A DNA stretch of 64,000 bases from contig DATBSP010000073.1 in NCBI GenBank assembly GCA_036559705.1, positions 14,688 through 78,687 of the forward strand. The letters are read 5' to 3'. The notes below the pieces were generated by a model. That model searched no databases. It saw nothing but the letters and a program-made list of their open reading frames with translations, and was not told the DNA's origin. The stretch is from Hyphomicrobium_A sp036559705 (GTDB lineage: Bacteria; Pseudomonadota; Alphaproteobacteria; Rhizobiales; Hyphomicrobiaceae). This document shows positions 45,773 through 54,886 of this stretch, one piece after another. Every line of letters starts with the position of its first letter. Within the stretch, counting starts at the first letter, position 1. The position numbers and the translations under genes were made by a program.

Positions 45773-46561
45773 ATGATCACTCGCGTTCTTGCAGTCGGCC
45801 TTCTGGCCGGGCTGCTGGCTGGCCTAGCCGTCGCGTCGCTGCAGGCCTACACAACGACCCCGATCATCCTTGAAGCGGAGGTCTTCGAGCGCGGAGCGAC
45901 CGCGCCACAAGGCAGCGCCTCGCTCAATACGGCACCGCGCCTCTACCGCGATATCGGCGAAGCGCGCGACATTCTGGTGCACGACGGCGAAACCCATTCA
46001 CCAGCCGGCGAAGCTGCGGCGGAAGCATGGTCGCCCGCCGACGGTCTTGAGCGCACCTTCTATACGAGCACGGCGACGATCGCGACGGCGGTCGGTTTCG
46101 CGTTGATCATTCTGGCGGGAATGCTCGTTGCCGGCGACGGCATCGATGAGCGCCGCGCCATGGCATGGGCAGCCGCCGGCTTCGTAGCCACGGGGCTTGC
46201 TCCCGCCGTGGGCCTCGCCCCGGAGCTGCCGGGCATGCCCGCAGCCGACTTGGCGGGGCGCCAGGAATGGTGGGCGCTGACGGCCGTAGCAACGGCGGCA
46301 GCCGCTTGGCTTTTTCTCAAGTACGACAAGGCCGCGCTGCGCATCCTTGCCGTGGCGCTCCTAGTGGCGCCGCACGCCTGGGGCGCGCCGCATCTCGCGG
46401 CCGAGGCGCACAAGAGCAGCGTGCCGCCCGAGCTCGCGGCACAGTTCGCGGCCACCTCGCTTGCCGTCCACGCAACGCTCTGGCTGCTGACCGGCTTCTT
46501 CGTCGGGTTCTGGTGGCGCCGCATTGGCGATCGAGGCGCAAGTCAGCCGGCGCTGCAATGA
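45773..46561 (+). CDS. cbtA: CbtA, predicted cobalt transporter membrane subunit
   Basis: A 262-residue inner-membrane protein with five or six helices: MITRVLAVGLLAGLLAGLAV at the N-terminus, TAVGFALIILAGMLVAGDG, AAAGFVATGLAPAVGLAPEL, ALTAVATAAAAWLFLKY, and a last helix LAVHATLWLLTGFFVGFWWR. The order and the GLAPAVGLAPELPG segment fit CbtA. It should import Co2+ for the CobNST chelatase. The stop overlaps a possible ATG of the DUF1636 gene (ATGA), though the better start there is 46579. Confidence 0.88.
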   Translation: MITRVLAVGLLAGLLAGLAVASLQAYTTTPIILEAEVFERGATAPQGSASLNTAPRLYRDIGEARDILVHDGETHSPAGEAAAEAWSPADGLERTFYTSTATIATAVGFALIILAGMLVAGDGIDERRAMAWAAAGFVATGLAPAVGLAPELPGMPAADLAGRQEWWALTAVATAAAAWLFLKYDKAALRILAVALLVAPHAWGAPHLAAEAHKSSVPPELAAQFAATSLAVHATLWLLTGFFVGFWWRRIGDRGASQPALQ

Positions 46562-46578
46562 GCAGCAGGAGCTGCCGC

Positions 46579-46971
46579 ATGACCGGTTCGCAAGTTGATG
46601 TGTTCATATGCGTTGCCTGCAAAGGAAACGCCGACGATGCGTTGGCGCCCGGACATGAGCTCGTGTCAGCTCTGCAGAAAGGCCTGGCCGCGGCAGGTGC
46701 TGAAGGCATCACCGCGAAGGGCGTTGAATGCCTCGCCGTGTGCAAGCGCCCGTGCACGCTCGCACTCGCTGCTGCCGGCAAGTGGACCTACATCGTCGGC
46801 GACCTAGATCCCGTTGCGCACACGCAGGACGTTGTCGACATGGCGCTCGCGTTCCAGCGCTCGACGAACGGCATCGTCCCTTGGGCGGAGCGGCCTGCGC
46901 CATTCCGCAAGGGTGTCATCGCCCGCGTGCCGCCGCTGGGCTTCGTGCAACCAGAACCGGAGAACGCATGA
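46579..46971 (+). CDS. DUF1636 putative metal-binding protein of the cob operon
   Basis: A 130-residue soluble protein. FICVACKGNADDALAPGHEL near the start and VECLAVCKRPCTLALAAAGK in the middle give a CxxC ... CxxxCxxxC set like that of thioredoxin-like [2Fe-2S] ferredoxins; the remaining ~50 residues contain no other Cys. DUF1636 genes recur in cobalamin clusters but have no demonstrated role; a metal or electron carrier for cobalt insertion or corrin reduction is a guess. AGGAG before the ATG at 46579. Stop overlaps the cobW start (ATGA). Confidence 0.8.
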   Translation: MTGSQVDVFICVACKGNADDALAPGHELVSALQKGLAAAGAEGITAKGVECLAVCKRPCTLALAAAGKWTYIVGDLDPVAHTQDVVDMALAFQRSTNGIVPWAERPAPFRKGVIARVPPLGFVQPEPENA

Positions 46972-48005
46972 CCAGCGTCGCTAAGGTGCCCTGTACAATT
47001 GTTACCGGCTTTCTCGGCGCGGGCAAAACGACGCTGGTGCGCAACGTACTGCAGAATGCGCAGGGGCGGCGCCTGGCGGTGATCGTGAACGAATTCGGCG
47101 ACATCGGCATCGACGGAGAGATCCTCAAGAGTTGCGGCATCGAGAGCTGCGGCGAGGACCGCATCGTCGAGCTTTCCAACGGTTGCATCTGCTGCACCGT
47201 CGCCGATGATTTCGTTCCCGCGCTGGAAAGCCTTCTCGGGCTCGACGTGGCGCCCGAGCACATTCTCATTGAGACGTCGGGCCTAGCGCTACCCAAGCCA
47301 TTGGTGCAGGCTTTCAACTGGCCCGCGATCGCATCCCGCGTCACTGTGGATGGGGTCATCGCCGTGGTCGACGGCGCGGCGGTCGCGGCAGGCCGCTTTG
47401 CCGATGATCCGCAAGCTCTGGCGCAGCAGCGAGCGGGCGACGCCTCGGTCGATCACGATAACCCCCTGGAGGAGGTCTACGAAGACCAGCTGTTGTGTGC
47501 CGACCTCATCGTCCTCAACAAGACTGACCTGATGAGCGCGGATGAACGCCAGCGCGTTGCCGCCGAGATCAAGGCGGCGGTGCCGCGCGCTGTCAAAGTC
47601 GTCGAGACCGAGGGCGCCATGCTCGACGCCAAGATCCTCTTGGGCCTCAATGCCGCGGCAGAGGCGGATCTTGCCGCACGGCCGTCACATCACGACCAGG
47701 AGGAAGGGCACGACCACGACGATTTCGAGAGCTTCATCGTCGACATTCCTTCCGTCGATGAACCCGCCGATATCGTCGCACGCATCGCCAGCATCACCGG
47801 AACGCACGACATCCTCCGCGTGAAGGGCTTTGCCGACGTAAAGGGCAAGCCCATGCGGCTTCTGATCCAGGGCGTGGGCTCGCGTTTGCAGCATCAATTC
47901 GACCGGGCTTGGCGTCCGGGGGAAGCCCGCCGTGGCCAAATCGTCGTCATTGGCCAGAAGGGTCTCGACCGTGCGGCCATCGCGCGGTCCATCGCAGGGG
48001 TGTAG
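46968..48005 (+). CDS. cobW: CobW, GTP-dependent metal chaperone for cobalamin synthesis
   Basis: A 345-residue COG0523 GTPase. Walker A in VTGFLGAGKTTLVRNVLQNA, the CxCC metal motif in NGCICCTVADDF, NKTD for guanine recognition, and a His/Asp-rich linker (HHDQEEGHDHDD) before the C-terminal CobW domain. Such proteins are thought to hand Co2+ to the CobN chelatase in a GTP-dependent manner; position just before cobN supports that. Overlaps DUF1636 by 4 bp and leaves 11 bp to cobN. Confidence 0.93.
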   Translation: MTSVAKVPCTIVTGFLGAGKTTLVRNVLQNAQGRRLAVIVNEFGDIGIDGEILKSCGIESCGEDRIVELSNGCICCTVADDFVPALESLLGLDVAPEHILIETSGLALPKPLVQAFNWPAIASRVTVDGVIAVVDGAAVAAGRFADDPQALAQQRAGDASVDHDNPLEEVYEDQLLCADLIVLNKTDLMSADERQRVAAEIKAAVPRAVKVVETEGAMLDAKILLGLNAAAEADLAARPSHHDQEEGHDHDDFESFIVDIPSVDEPADIVARIASITGTHDILRVKGFADVKGKPMRLLIQGVGSRLQHQFDRAWRPGEARRGQIVVIGQKGLDRAAIARSIAGV

Positions 48006-48016
48006 GCTCTTTCCCC

Positions 48017-51000
48017 ATGCATCTGTTGGCGACCGAAACCGCGACACTGGATGAGATCGATACGGCTGTCGATCTCGGCCAAACCCCGGCTGACGTGGTG
48101 GTGCTCTCCTTCAGCGATAGCGATCTTTCGGCGCTCGCCGCCGCCTGGCGGGCAAATCGGGACGAGCTCCCCAGCTTGCGCCTCGCCAGCCTCAAGCGGC
48201 TGCGCCATCCGATGTCCGTCGATCTCTACGTCGACAACGTGATCGCCAAGAGCCGCTTCGTAATCGTGCGCAGTCTCGGCGGTCTCGACTATTGGCGCTA
48301 TGGATTGGAGCGCGTTGCTGCGGCTTGCGGTCGCGATGTAGGGCTCGTGGCGTTGCCGGGCGATGATCGCGCCGATGCACGTTTGGCCGCATTGTCGACC
48401 GTGCCGCCGCAGTCACTTGAACTATTCGACCGCTATTTTCGCGCAGGCGGCACCGGCAACCTCACCAACGCGCTGAAGCTCGCCGGCACGCTTTTGGGCC
48501 GCAAATCCGAGACGCCGGCCGATCCGCCCGCGCAGCTAGGCCCCGTAGTCGGCATGACGGTGGAGGGTACGCCGGCTGATATCGCGGAATTGTCCGCCGC
48601 CGGCGATCGTCCAATGGCGATGGTCGTCTTTTATCGCTCCAGCCTGCTGGCGGCCGACACTGCACCCATACGCGCCCTCATGCAGAGATTGGCTGCCGAG
48701 GGGCTAGAGCCTATCGCGCTCGCTATCACCAGCCTCAAGGATCCGTTGGCGGCGGAAGCGATCAGCGCGCTCGTCGCGCGACGACGCCCTTCCGTCATCA
48801 TCAATGCGACAGCGTTCTCGGCGCGCCGCGGTGACGATACGACGGTTCTCGATGCTGCCGATTGCCCCGTGTTGCAGGTCGCGCTGGCAGGCGGCAGCCA
48901 GGACGCATGGTCCACATCGTCACGCGGACTGGCGCCCAGCGACCTGGCCATGAACGTGGTGTTGCCGGAGCTCGACGGCCGGCTCTTCACGCGCGCCATC
49001 TCGTTCAAATCGGAAACCGAAGCCGACGACGATTTAGAGCATGCTTCGCTCCTGCATGAACCGGCGATGGATCGCATCGACTTCGTTGCCAGGCTGGGCG
49101 TTGCCTGGACACGGCTCGGCGCCAAGTCCCGTGCGAAGCGGCGCCTCGCGCTCATGCTCTCGGACTATCCCGCACGCGCCGGCCGAACCGGCTATGCCTG
49201 CGGGCTGGATACACCCGAAAGCGTGCGCGAGATCCTTGGGCTACTTACCGATGCGGGGTATTCGACCGCCCGGGCAACCTGGCCGGCTGGCGAGATCATC
49301 GGGCGGCTCACCGATGTTCACTCTGGCGAAGCGCTCAGGATGCCCATCGAACGGTATCGGGCCTGGTTCGCCGCGCTACCCAACGCCGCCGCCGACGCGA
49401 TCATGGCCGCTTGGGGTGCTCCCGAGGATGATTCCACCTGCGTCGATGGGTGCTTCCGCTTCCCCTGCCTCAAGGCGGGGAATGTCACGGTGATCCTGCA
49501 GCCCGACCGCGGCTCGCGCGCCGACCGCAAGCAGGGCTATCACGACACCGGCTGTCCGCCGCGGCATGGGTACGTCGCTCTCTATGCCCTACTGCGCGAG
49601 AGCGAACGTATCGACGCGCTGGTGCACCTCGGAACGCACGGTACGCTCGAATGGCTGCCCGGAAAGGCGCTGGCGCTGTCGCAGGACTGCTTTCCCGAAG
49701 CGCTGCTCGGCCCGCTACCCGTCATCTATCCCTTCATCGTCAATAATCCGGGCGAGGCGGTGCAGGCCAAGCGCCGTATCTCCGCCGTCACCATCGGACA
49801 TATGACGCCGCCGCTCAACGCCGCGGGGTTGCATGGCCCTTTGGGTGAACTCGAGGGACTGATCGAGGAATACTCGGAAGCCGACGGCGTCGACCGCCGC
49901 CGAGGCCCGCTGCTGGAAGCTGAGATCCTCGAGCGTGCGTGGCGGTCGGGACTTGCCGAGGAGTGCGGCGTCAAGCGGGATGATGCTCCGCGCGCCGCCA
50001 TTGCCAAGCTCGACGCCCAACTTTGCGACATCAAGGACCTTGCCATCCGCGATAGTCTACACGTGTTCGGCAGAGCACCAACTGACGAAGCGCGGGCCGA
50101 GCTCTTGCAGGCAACGCTAAGGAACCTTCCGGGCGCGTCTCCAGAGCTGGAACGGCGGGCCGAGGCGCTGATTGCCGACTGCGCCGGCAGCGAGCGCGCC
50201 GCACTTCTGGCGGCGCTCGACGGTCGCCGAGTCCCGCCGGGCCCCGCCGGGGCGCCCACGCGCGGGCGGCTCGACGTGCTGCCGAGCGGGCGCAATCTCA
50301 CGACTATCGATCCGCGCGCCATTCCCACCCGCACAGCCGCAGTGATCGGCGTGCGCGCGGCTGCGGAGGTCGTGCGCCGCCACCTGCAGGATAAAGGCGA
50401 GCACCCACGCTCGATCATGCTTGACCTGTGGGCGTCGGCCTCGCTGCGCACCGGCGGCGACGATCTCGCCCAGGCTTTGGCCTATCTCGGCGCCAGACCC
50501 ATCTGGGACACGGGCTCCAACCGCGTCACCGGAGTCGAGGTACTGCCGCTCGCGCTGCTCGACCGCCCGCGCATCGACGTGACGTTGCGCATATCGGGTC
50601 TCTTCCGCGACATTTTCCAGTCGCAGATCGCGCTGTTCGATATGGCCGTGTCGCGCGTCGCCCAGCGCGACGAGGACGACGAGTGGAATCCGTTGGCCAT
50701 GGCACGCCGACAGGGAGCCAACCTGGCGCGGGTATTCGGCGGCGCCCATGGCACCTACGGTGCCGGTGCGGCCGAGGTCGTGCTCGAGACGAATTGGTCA
50801 TCGCGCAGCGAGCTCGCGGCGGCTTACCTTGCAGCGACGACGCACGCCTACGGTCCCGCCGATCTGGCGGTCGCCGCGCCGGCCGCGTTTGCAGATCGTG
50901 TGGCCGCGACTGATGCGCTTGTGCATCCGCAGGACGACCGCGAGCGCGACCTTCTCGATGGCGACGGCGTCGCCGATTTTGCCGGCGGCTTTGCCGCCGC

Positions 51001-51454
51001 GGCGGCTGAGCTCGGCAACAATCCCGCTTTGTACCATCTCGATACCAGCCGCACCGACAAGCCCGTCGCTCGTACCCTGGCCGAGGAAGTCGCGCGCATC
51101 GTGCGCGGGCGGCTCACCAATCCGCGCTGGATCAAAGGCATGATCGGCCACGGGCACCGCGGTGTCGCCGAGATGGCGCAGGCCGTCGATGCCCTTTATG
51201 CCTTCGCGGCGACGGCCGCGATCGTGCCGGGGCATCTGTTCGATGCCGTGCACGACGCTCTCATCGCCGACACGGCGACCATCGATGCTGCGATCATCGC
51301 CAACGCGCCGGCCGCTGCGACCATGGCTGAGCATCTTGAGGACGCGATTGCGCGTGGACTTTGGACACCGCGTCGCAACGCTGTGCACGGCGAGCTTGCG
51401 CGCGTACGCGATGCAGCTTTGCGGCACGGACTTTTGGCGCGGGCCGACCAATGA
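48017..51454 (+). CDS. cobN: Cobaltochelatase large subunit CobN
   Basis: A 1145-residue protein, the porphyrin-binding large subunit of the aerobic ATP-dependent cobaltochelatase. It inserts Co2+ into hydrogenobyrinic acid a,c-diamide together with CobS and CobT. Recognisable blocks: YVDNVIAKSRFVIVRSLGGL, VALPGDDRAD, HLGTHGTLEWLPGKALALSQ, YPFIVNNPGEAVQAKRRI and NPRWIKGMIGHGHRGVAEMA near the end. The length is somewhat below the usual 1250 residues. CobS and CobT are not in the window. The overlap with cobG (ATGA) points to translational coupling. Confidence 0.95.
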   Translation: MHLLATETATLDEIDTAVDLGQTPADVVVLSFSDSDLSALAAAWRANRDELPSLRLASLKRLRHPMSVDLYVDNVIAKSRFVIVRSLGGLDYWRYGLERVAAACGRDVGLVALPGDDRADARLAALSTVPPQSLELFDRYFRAGGTGNLTNALKLAGTLLGRKSETPADPPAQLGPVVGMTVEGTPADIAELSAAGDRPMAMVVFYRSSLLAADTAPIRALMQRLAAEGLEPIALAITSLKDPLAAEAISALVARRRPSVIINATAFSARRGDDTTVLDAADCPVLQVALAGGSQDAWSTSSRGLAPSDLAMNVVLPELDGRLFTRAISFKSETEADDDLEHASLLHEPAMDRIDFVARLGVAWTRLGAKSRAKRRLALMLSDYPARAGRTGYACGLDTPESVREILGLLTDAGYSTARATWPAGEIIGRLTDVHSGEALRMPIERYRAWFAALPNAAADAIMAAWGAPEDDSTCVDGCFRFPCLKAGNVTVILQPDRGSRADRKQGYHDTGCPPRHGYVALYALLRESERIDALVHLGTHGTLEWLPGKALALSQDCFPEALLGPLPVIYPFIVNNPGEAVQAKRRISAVTIGHMTPPLNAAGLHGPLGELEGLIEEYSEADGVDRRRGPLLEAEILERAWRSGLAEECGVKRDDAPRAAIAKLDAQLCDIKDLAIRDSLHVFGRAPTDEARAELLQATLRNLPGASPELERRAEALIADCAGSERAALLAALDGRRVPPGPAGAPTRGRLDVLPSGRNLTTIDPRAIPTRTAAVIGVRAAAEVVRRHLQDKGEHPRSIMLDLWASASLRTGGDDLAQALAYLGARPIWDTGSNRVTGVEVLPLALLDRPRIDVTLRISGLFRDIFQSQIALFDMAVSRVAQRDEDDEWNPLAMARRQGANLARVFGGAHGTYGAGAAEVVLETNWSSRSELAAAYLAATTHAYGPADLAVAAPAAFADRVAATDALVHPQDDRERDLLDGDGVADFAGGFAAAAAELGNNPALYHLDTSRTDKPVARTLAEEVARIVRGRLTNPRWIKGMIGHGHRGVAEMAQAVDALYAFAATAAIVPGHLFDAVHDALIADTATIDAAIIANAPAAATMAEHLEDAIARGLWTPRRNAVHGELARVRDAALRHGLLARADQ

Positions 51455-52725
51455 CGAGCCTCGCACTCAAGTCCGCACGCGGATGGTGCCCCGGTGCTTG
51501 GCGCCCCATGGAAAGCGGCGACGGCCTGATCGTGCGCGTGCGGCCGCGCGTGGGCGCGCTCCGGCCGAGCGAGCTGGAGACCATCGCCGGGATGGCCGAG
51601 CGCCACGGCAATGGGCTCGTCGACTTGACGCGCCGCGCCAACATTCAATTGCGCGGCGTCAAAACCGAGAGTTTGGGCGCGCTTTGGCAGGAGCTGGCGC
51701 AAATCGGATTGCTCGATGAAAGCGCTAAGGCAGAGTCCGTGCGCAACGTTATGCTCAGCCCACTCGCTGGAATCGATCCGCACGAGATCTTGGACGTTCG
51801 CCCGCTCGCGCGCGAGATCGAAGAGCGGCTCGCAAATGATGAAGCCCTGCGCTTGCTACCTGCGAAGTTCGGTTTCGTCGTCGACGGTGGCGGGCTTCTC
51901 TCCCTTGACGACGAGCGAGCCGACGTCCGGCTTAAGGCCGTTGGCGAGAGCGGAACGGCGATGGTGGCGATCGGCGTCGATCGTCCGGATGGTCCTGCAT
52001 GGCTCGGGCTCGCAGAGCCAGCGGTTGCCGCCGGCATGGCAATCGAAGTGGCGCATGCTTATCTCGCGGTGGCGCCGGATGCGCACTGCCAGATGCGCGA
52101 TCTTTCTGACGCCGCTTGGCGGCAGCTGTGCGGCTCCGTTACGTCGAGCCTCGCTCCGATGACAGCCTTGGTAGAGAAGCGCGCTCAGCGAGCGATGGTC
52201 GCCCGGATCGCGGATGGCGGCGCCGTCGTCGCTGCCGGCTTCGCCGCGCCCTTCGGCCGGCTCGACGCCGCAACCTTGCAGCGTCTCGCCATTGGGGCCG
52301 CCAGCCTCGGCGTTGATGAATTCCGTCTCTCTCCCTGGCGCGCTCTTTACGTTGGCGTCACTTGCGAGAAGACCGCATCGGCGATCATCGAAATCGCCGC
52401 CCGAGCAAGCCTCATCGTTGACGTGGACGACCCGCTGCTCCTGGTAGACGCCTGCCCGGGGTCGCCCTCTTGTCGTTCGACGGCTCTCGATACCCGAGCG
52501 GCAGCACGGCAACTGGTGCCGATCCTGCGGCAATTGGGCTGCCGCACGGCCCACGTGTCGGGTTGCGCCAAGGGCTGTGCCCGCTCCAAACCGGCTGATC
52601 TTGTGCTTGTGGGGGTTGGTGATTGCTTCGGTGTGCTGCGCTATGATACGGCGCGGGGCAGCCCGCGCACCTTCGTGCCGCCGGCATCCCTCTCCGAGCT
52701 GCCCGAGCTGCTCAAAAATTCCTAG
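51451..52725 (+). CDS. cobG: Precorrin-3B synthase CobG
   Basis: A 424-residue oxygen-using monooxygenase related to sulfite/nitrite reductases. It hydroxylates precorrin-3A and forms the gamma-lactone, the reaction that defines the aerobic route. N-terminal GWCPGAWRPMESGDGLIVRV; RRANIQLRGV; and the [4Fe-4S] ligand region DACPGSPSCRST plus VSGCAKGCARS near residue 345-385. Length is typical. Starts inside the cobN stop; cobH follows 12 bp later. Presence implies an aerobic lifestyle for cobalamin synthesis. Confidence 0.95.
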   Translation: MTSLALKSARGWCPGAWRPMESGDGLIVRVRPRVGALRPSELETIAGMAERHGNGLVDLTRRANIQLRGVKTESLGALWQELAQIGLLDESAKAESVRNVMLSPLAGIDPHEILDVRPLAREIEERLANDEALRLLPAKFGFVVDGGGLLSLDDERADVRLKAVGESGTAMVAIGVDRPDGPAWLGLAEPAVAAGMAIEVAHAYLAVAPDAHCQMRDLSDAAWRQLCGSVTSSLAPMTALVEKRAQRAMVARIADGGAVVAAGFAAPFGRLDAATLQRLAIGAASLGVDEFRLSPWRALYVGVTCEKTASAIIEIAARASLIVDVDDPLLLVDACPGSPSCRSTALDTRAAARQLVPILRQLGCRTAHVSGCAKGCARSKPADLVLVGVGDCFGVLRYDTARGSPRTFVPPASLSELPELLKNS

Positions 52726-52737
52726 GAAGCCTCTACC

Positions 52738-53370
52738 ATGGTCGCGTCACGCTCCTACATTCGCGACGGAGCTGAGATCTACCGCAACTCGTTTGCCATC
52801 ATTCGTGCCGAGGCTGACCTGCAGCGCTTCAAGGGACGCGCCGAGAAGGTCGCCGTGCGCATCATCCACGCCACGGGCATGATCGAGATCGCCGGCGATA
52901 TTTCCATGTCGCCGGACTTTGCCGAACGAGCTGTCGTCGCACTTGAGAACGGCGCGCCTATTCTGTGCGACACGCAGATGGTTGCCCACGGCATTACGCG
53001 CAGCCGATTGCCGGCGGCGAACCAAGTGGTGTGCACGATCGGCGATGCGGCGGTTCCGGAGCTTGCGCGCACCTTGGGAACGACACGCTCGGCCGCCGCG
53101 ATGGAGTTGTGGAGGCCGCATATGGCTGGCGCCGTCGTCGCCATCGGCAATGCACCGACAGCGCTCTTCCATTTGATCGAGATGATCGATCGCGGGGCGC
53201 CGCCGCCCGCTGCGGTCATCGGCGTTCCGGTCGGCTTCGTTGGCGCTGCCGAGTCTAAAGAAGCGCTTGCCAGCTGCGGCCTTGTCCCCTTCCTCGTGGT
53301 GCAGGGACGCAAGGGCGGCAGTGCCATCGCCGCCGCGACCGTCAATGCACTGGCGAGCGAAAAAGAATGA
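52738..53370 (+). CDS. cobH: Precorrin-8X methylmutase CobH
   Basis: A 210-residue isomerase that moves the C-11 methyl group to C-12, giving hydrogenobyrinic acid. The catalytic His lies in VRIIHATGMIEIAGDISMSP; GAPILCDTQMVAHGI, VVAIGNAPTALFHLIEMIDR and VPVGFVGAAESKEAL are the other family blocks. No membrane or extra domains. Ends in an ATGA overlap with cobI, so it is coupled in the cobG-H-I-J series. Confidence 0.95.
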   Translation: MVASRSYIRDGAEIYRNSFAIIRAEADLQRFKGRAEKVAVRIIHATGMIEIAGDISMSPDFAERAVVALENGAPILCDTQMVAHGITRSRLPAANQVVCTIGDAAVPELARTLGTTRSAAAMELWRPHMAGAVVAIGNAPTALFHLIEMIDRGAPPPAAVIGVPVGFVGAAESKEALASCGLVPFLVVQGRKGGSAIAAATVNALASEKE

Positions 53371-54125
53371 CAACGCTCGATGACATTGCCGGAGCGGCCC
53401 AACGCGGAACGCTGTATGGAATCGGCGTCGGGCCGGGCGACGTCCGCTACATGACCCTGCGGGCCGTCGGCCTGGTGCGCTCGGTCGATGTCATCGCGTT
53501 CTTCGCCAAGCGCGGCCGCGAGGGCAATGCGCGCAAGATCGTCTCACCGCTTCTCAACGGCAGCACCCGCGAGCTGCGGTTGGAGTACCCCGTCACCGAC
53601 GAGATCCCCGCCACCGATCCGCAGTATCGCCGCGCCATCGCCGACTTCTACGTGAGCACGGCGCAGGCCCTGGCCGCGGAGTTGAAGCAGGGGCTGTCGG
53701 TCGGTCTGCTCGCCGAAGGCGATCCATTCTTCTACGGCTCGTTCATGCACATGTGGCATCGCCTGGAAAGCGCATTTCCGATCGAAGTGGTCCCTGGCGT
53801 GACCGGCATGTCGGGATGCTGGACACGGGCAAACTCACCCATCACCTGGGGCGACGATGTCTTGACGGTGATGCCCGGCACGCTAGCCGAGGCGACTTTG
53901 GTCGAACGCCTCAGCCGCTCGGATGCGACCGTCATTTTGAAAGTGGGCCGCAATCTTGCGAAAGTCCGCCGCGCAGTGGAGGCGGCCGGGCTGCTCGATC
54001 GGGCGATTTATGTGGAACGCGGCACGATGGACGACGAGCTGATCAGTCCGCTGTGCGAGCGCAACGAGAGCACCGGCCCATATTTCGCAATGGTCCTCAT
54101 CCCCGGCCGGGGGAGGCGCCTGTGA
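53367..54125 (+). CDS. cobI: Precorrin-2 C20-methyltransferase CobI
   Basis: A 252-residue SAM-dependent tetrapyrrole methylase converting precorrin-2 to precorrin-3A. The SAM site is YGIGVGPGDVRYMTLRAVGL near the N-terminus and LLAEGDPFFYGSFMHMWHRL near residue 110; VVPGVTGMSGCWTRANSPIT supports CobI over other methylases. The gene overlaps cobH and cobJ by 4 bp each (ATGA and GTGA). Confidence 0.94.
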   Translation: MTTLDDIAGAAQRGTLYGIGVGPGDVRYMTLRAVGLVRSVDVIAFFAKRGREGNARKIVSPLLNGSTRELRLEYPVTDEIPATDPQYRRAIADFYVSTAQALAAELKQGLSVGLLAEGDPFFYGSFMHMWHRLESAFPIEVVPGVTGMSGCWTRANSPITWGDDVLTVMPGTLAEATLVERLSRSDATVILKVGRNLAKVRRAVEAAGLLDRAIYVERGTMDDELISPLCERNESTGPYFAMVLIPGRGRRL

Positions 54126-54886
54126 GCGGAAGCTTGACCATCGTCGGACTTGGACCCGGCGCCCCCGAGTTGACGACGCCCGCCGTTTCGCAGGCCTTGC
54201 GCGACGCGACCGACCTTGTCGGATATGAGGCCTACCTGGCGCGAGTGCCGGCGATCTCGGCCGATCAGGTTCGTCACGGGTCCGACAATCGGGTGGAAAT
54301 CGAGCGGGCGCGCCATGCGCTTTGCCTAGCCGCCGACGGGCGCCACGTGGTGGTCGTTTCGAGTGGCGATCCCGGCGTTTTTGCCATGGCGGCCGCCGTG
54401 TTCGAAGCGATCGAGACGGGCGAGCCTCACTGGCGCACGCTCGATGTGCGCGTGCAGCCGGGCGTCACGGCGATGCTGGCGGCTGCGGCCTTGGCGGGAG
54501 CGCCGCTCGGTGCCGATTTCTGTGCTATCTCGCTTTCCGACAATCTCAAGTCGTGGGCGACCATCGAGCGGCGGCTGGAAGCTGCAGCACGCGGCGATTT
54601 CGTCATCGCCCTTTACAATCCCGCCTCGCGCGCGCGGCCGGATCAGTTGAACCGCGCTCTGACGCTGCTCCGCCAATGGAAAGAAGATCGCACCGTCGTA
54701 CTCTTCGTTTATGCGGCCGGAACACCCGGCGCCCGGCTCGTTGTGACGAGCCTTGGTGCGGTCGGCAGCGTCGTTGCCGACATGCGCACGCTCGTCGTCA
54801 TTGGGTCGGACAGAACGCGGCTCATCCCGCGCGAGGGGATAGCACCGTGGGTCTATACGCCCCGCTCCGAAGCGACGCCCTTATGA
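54122..54886 (+). CDS. cobJ: Precorrin-3B C17-methyltransferase CobJ
   Basis: A 254-residue SAM methylase that methylates C-17 and contracts the ring to precorrin-4. LTIVGLGPGAPELTTPAVSQ, DLVGYEAYLARVPA, VVVVSSGDPGVFAMAAAVFE and ALYNPASRARPDQLNRALTL are characteristic of CobJ/CbiH. GTG start at 54122 within the cobI stop. Its last 34 bp overlap the 3' end of cobK on the opposite strand. Confidence 0.94.
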   Translation: MSGSLTIVGLGPGAPELTTPAVSQALRDATDLVGYEAYLARVPAISADQVRHGSDNRVEIERARHALCLAADGRHVVVVSSGDPGVFAMAAAVFEAIETGEPHWRTLDVRVQPGVTAMLAAAALAGAPLGADFCAISLSDNLKSWATIERRLEAAARGDFVIALYNPASRARPDQLNRALTLLRQWKEDRTVVLFVYAAGTPGARLVVTSLGAVGSVVADMRTLVVIGSDRTRLIPREGIAPWVYTPRSEATPL

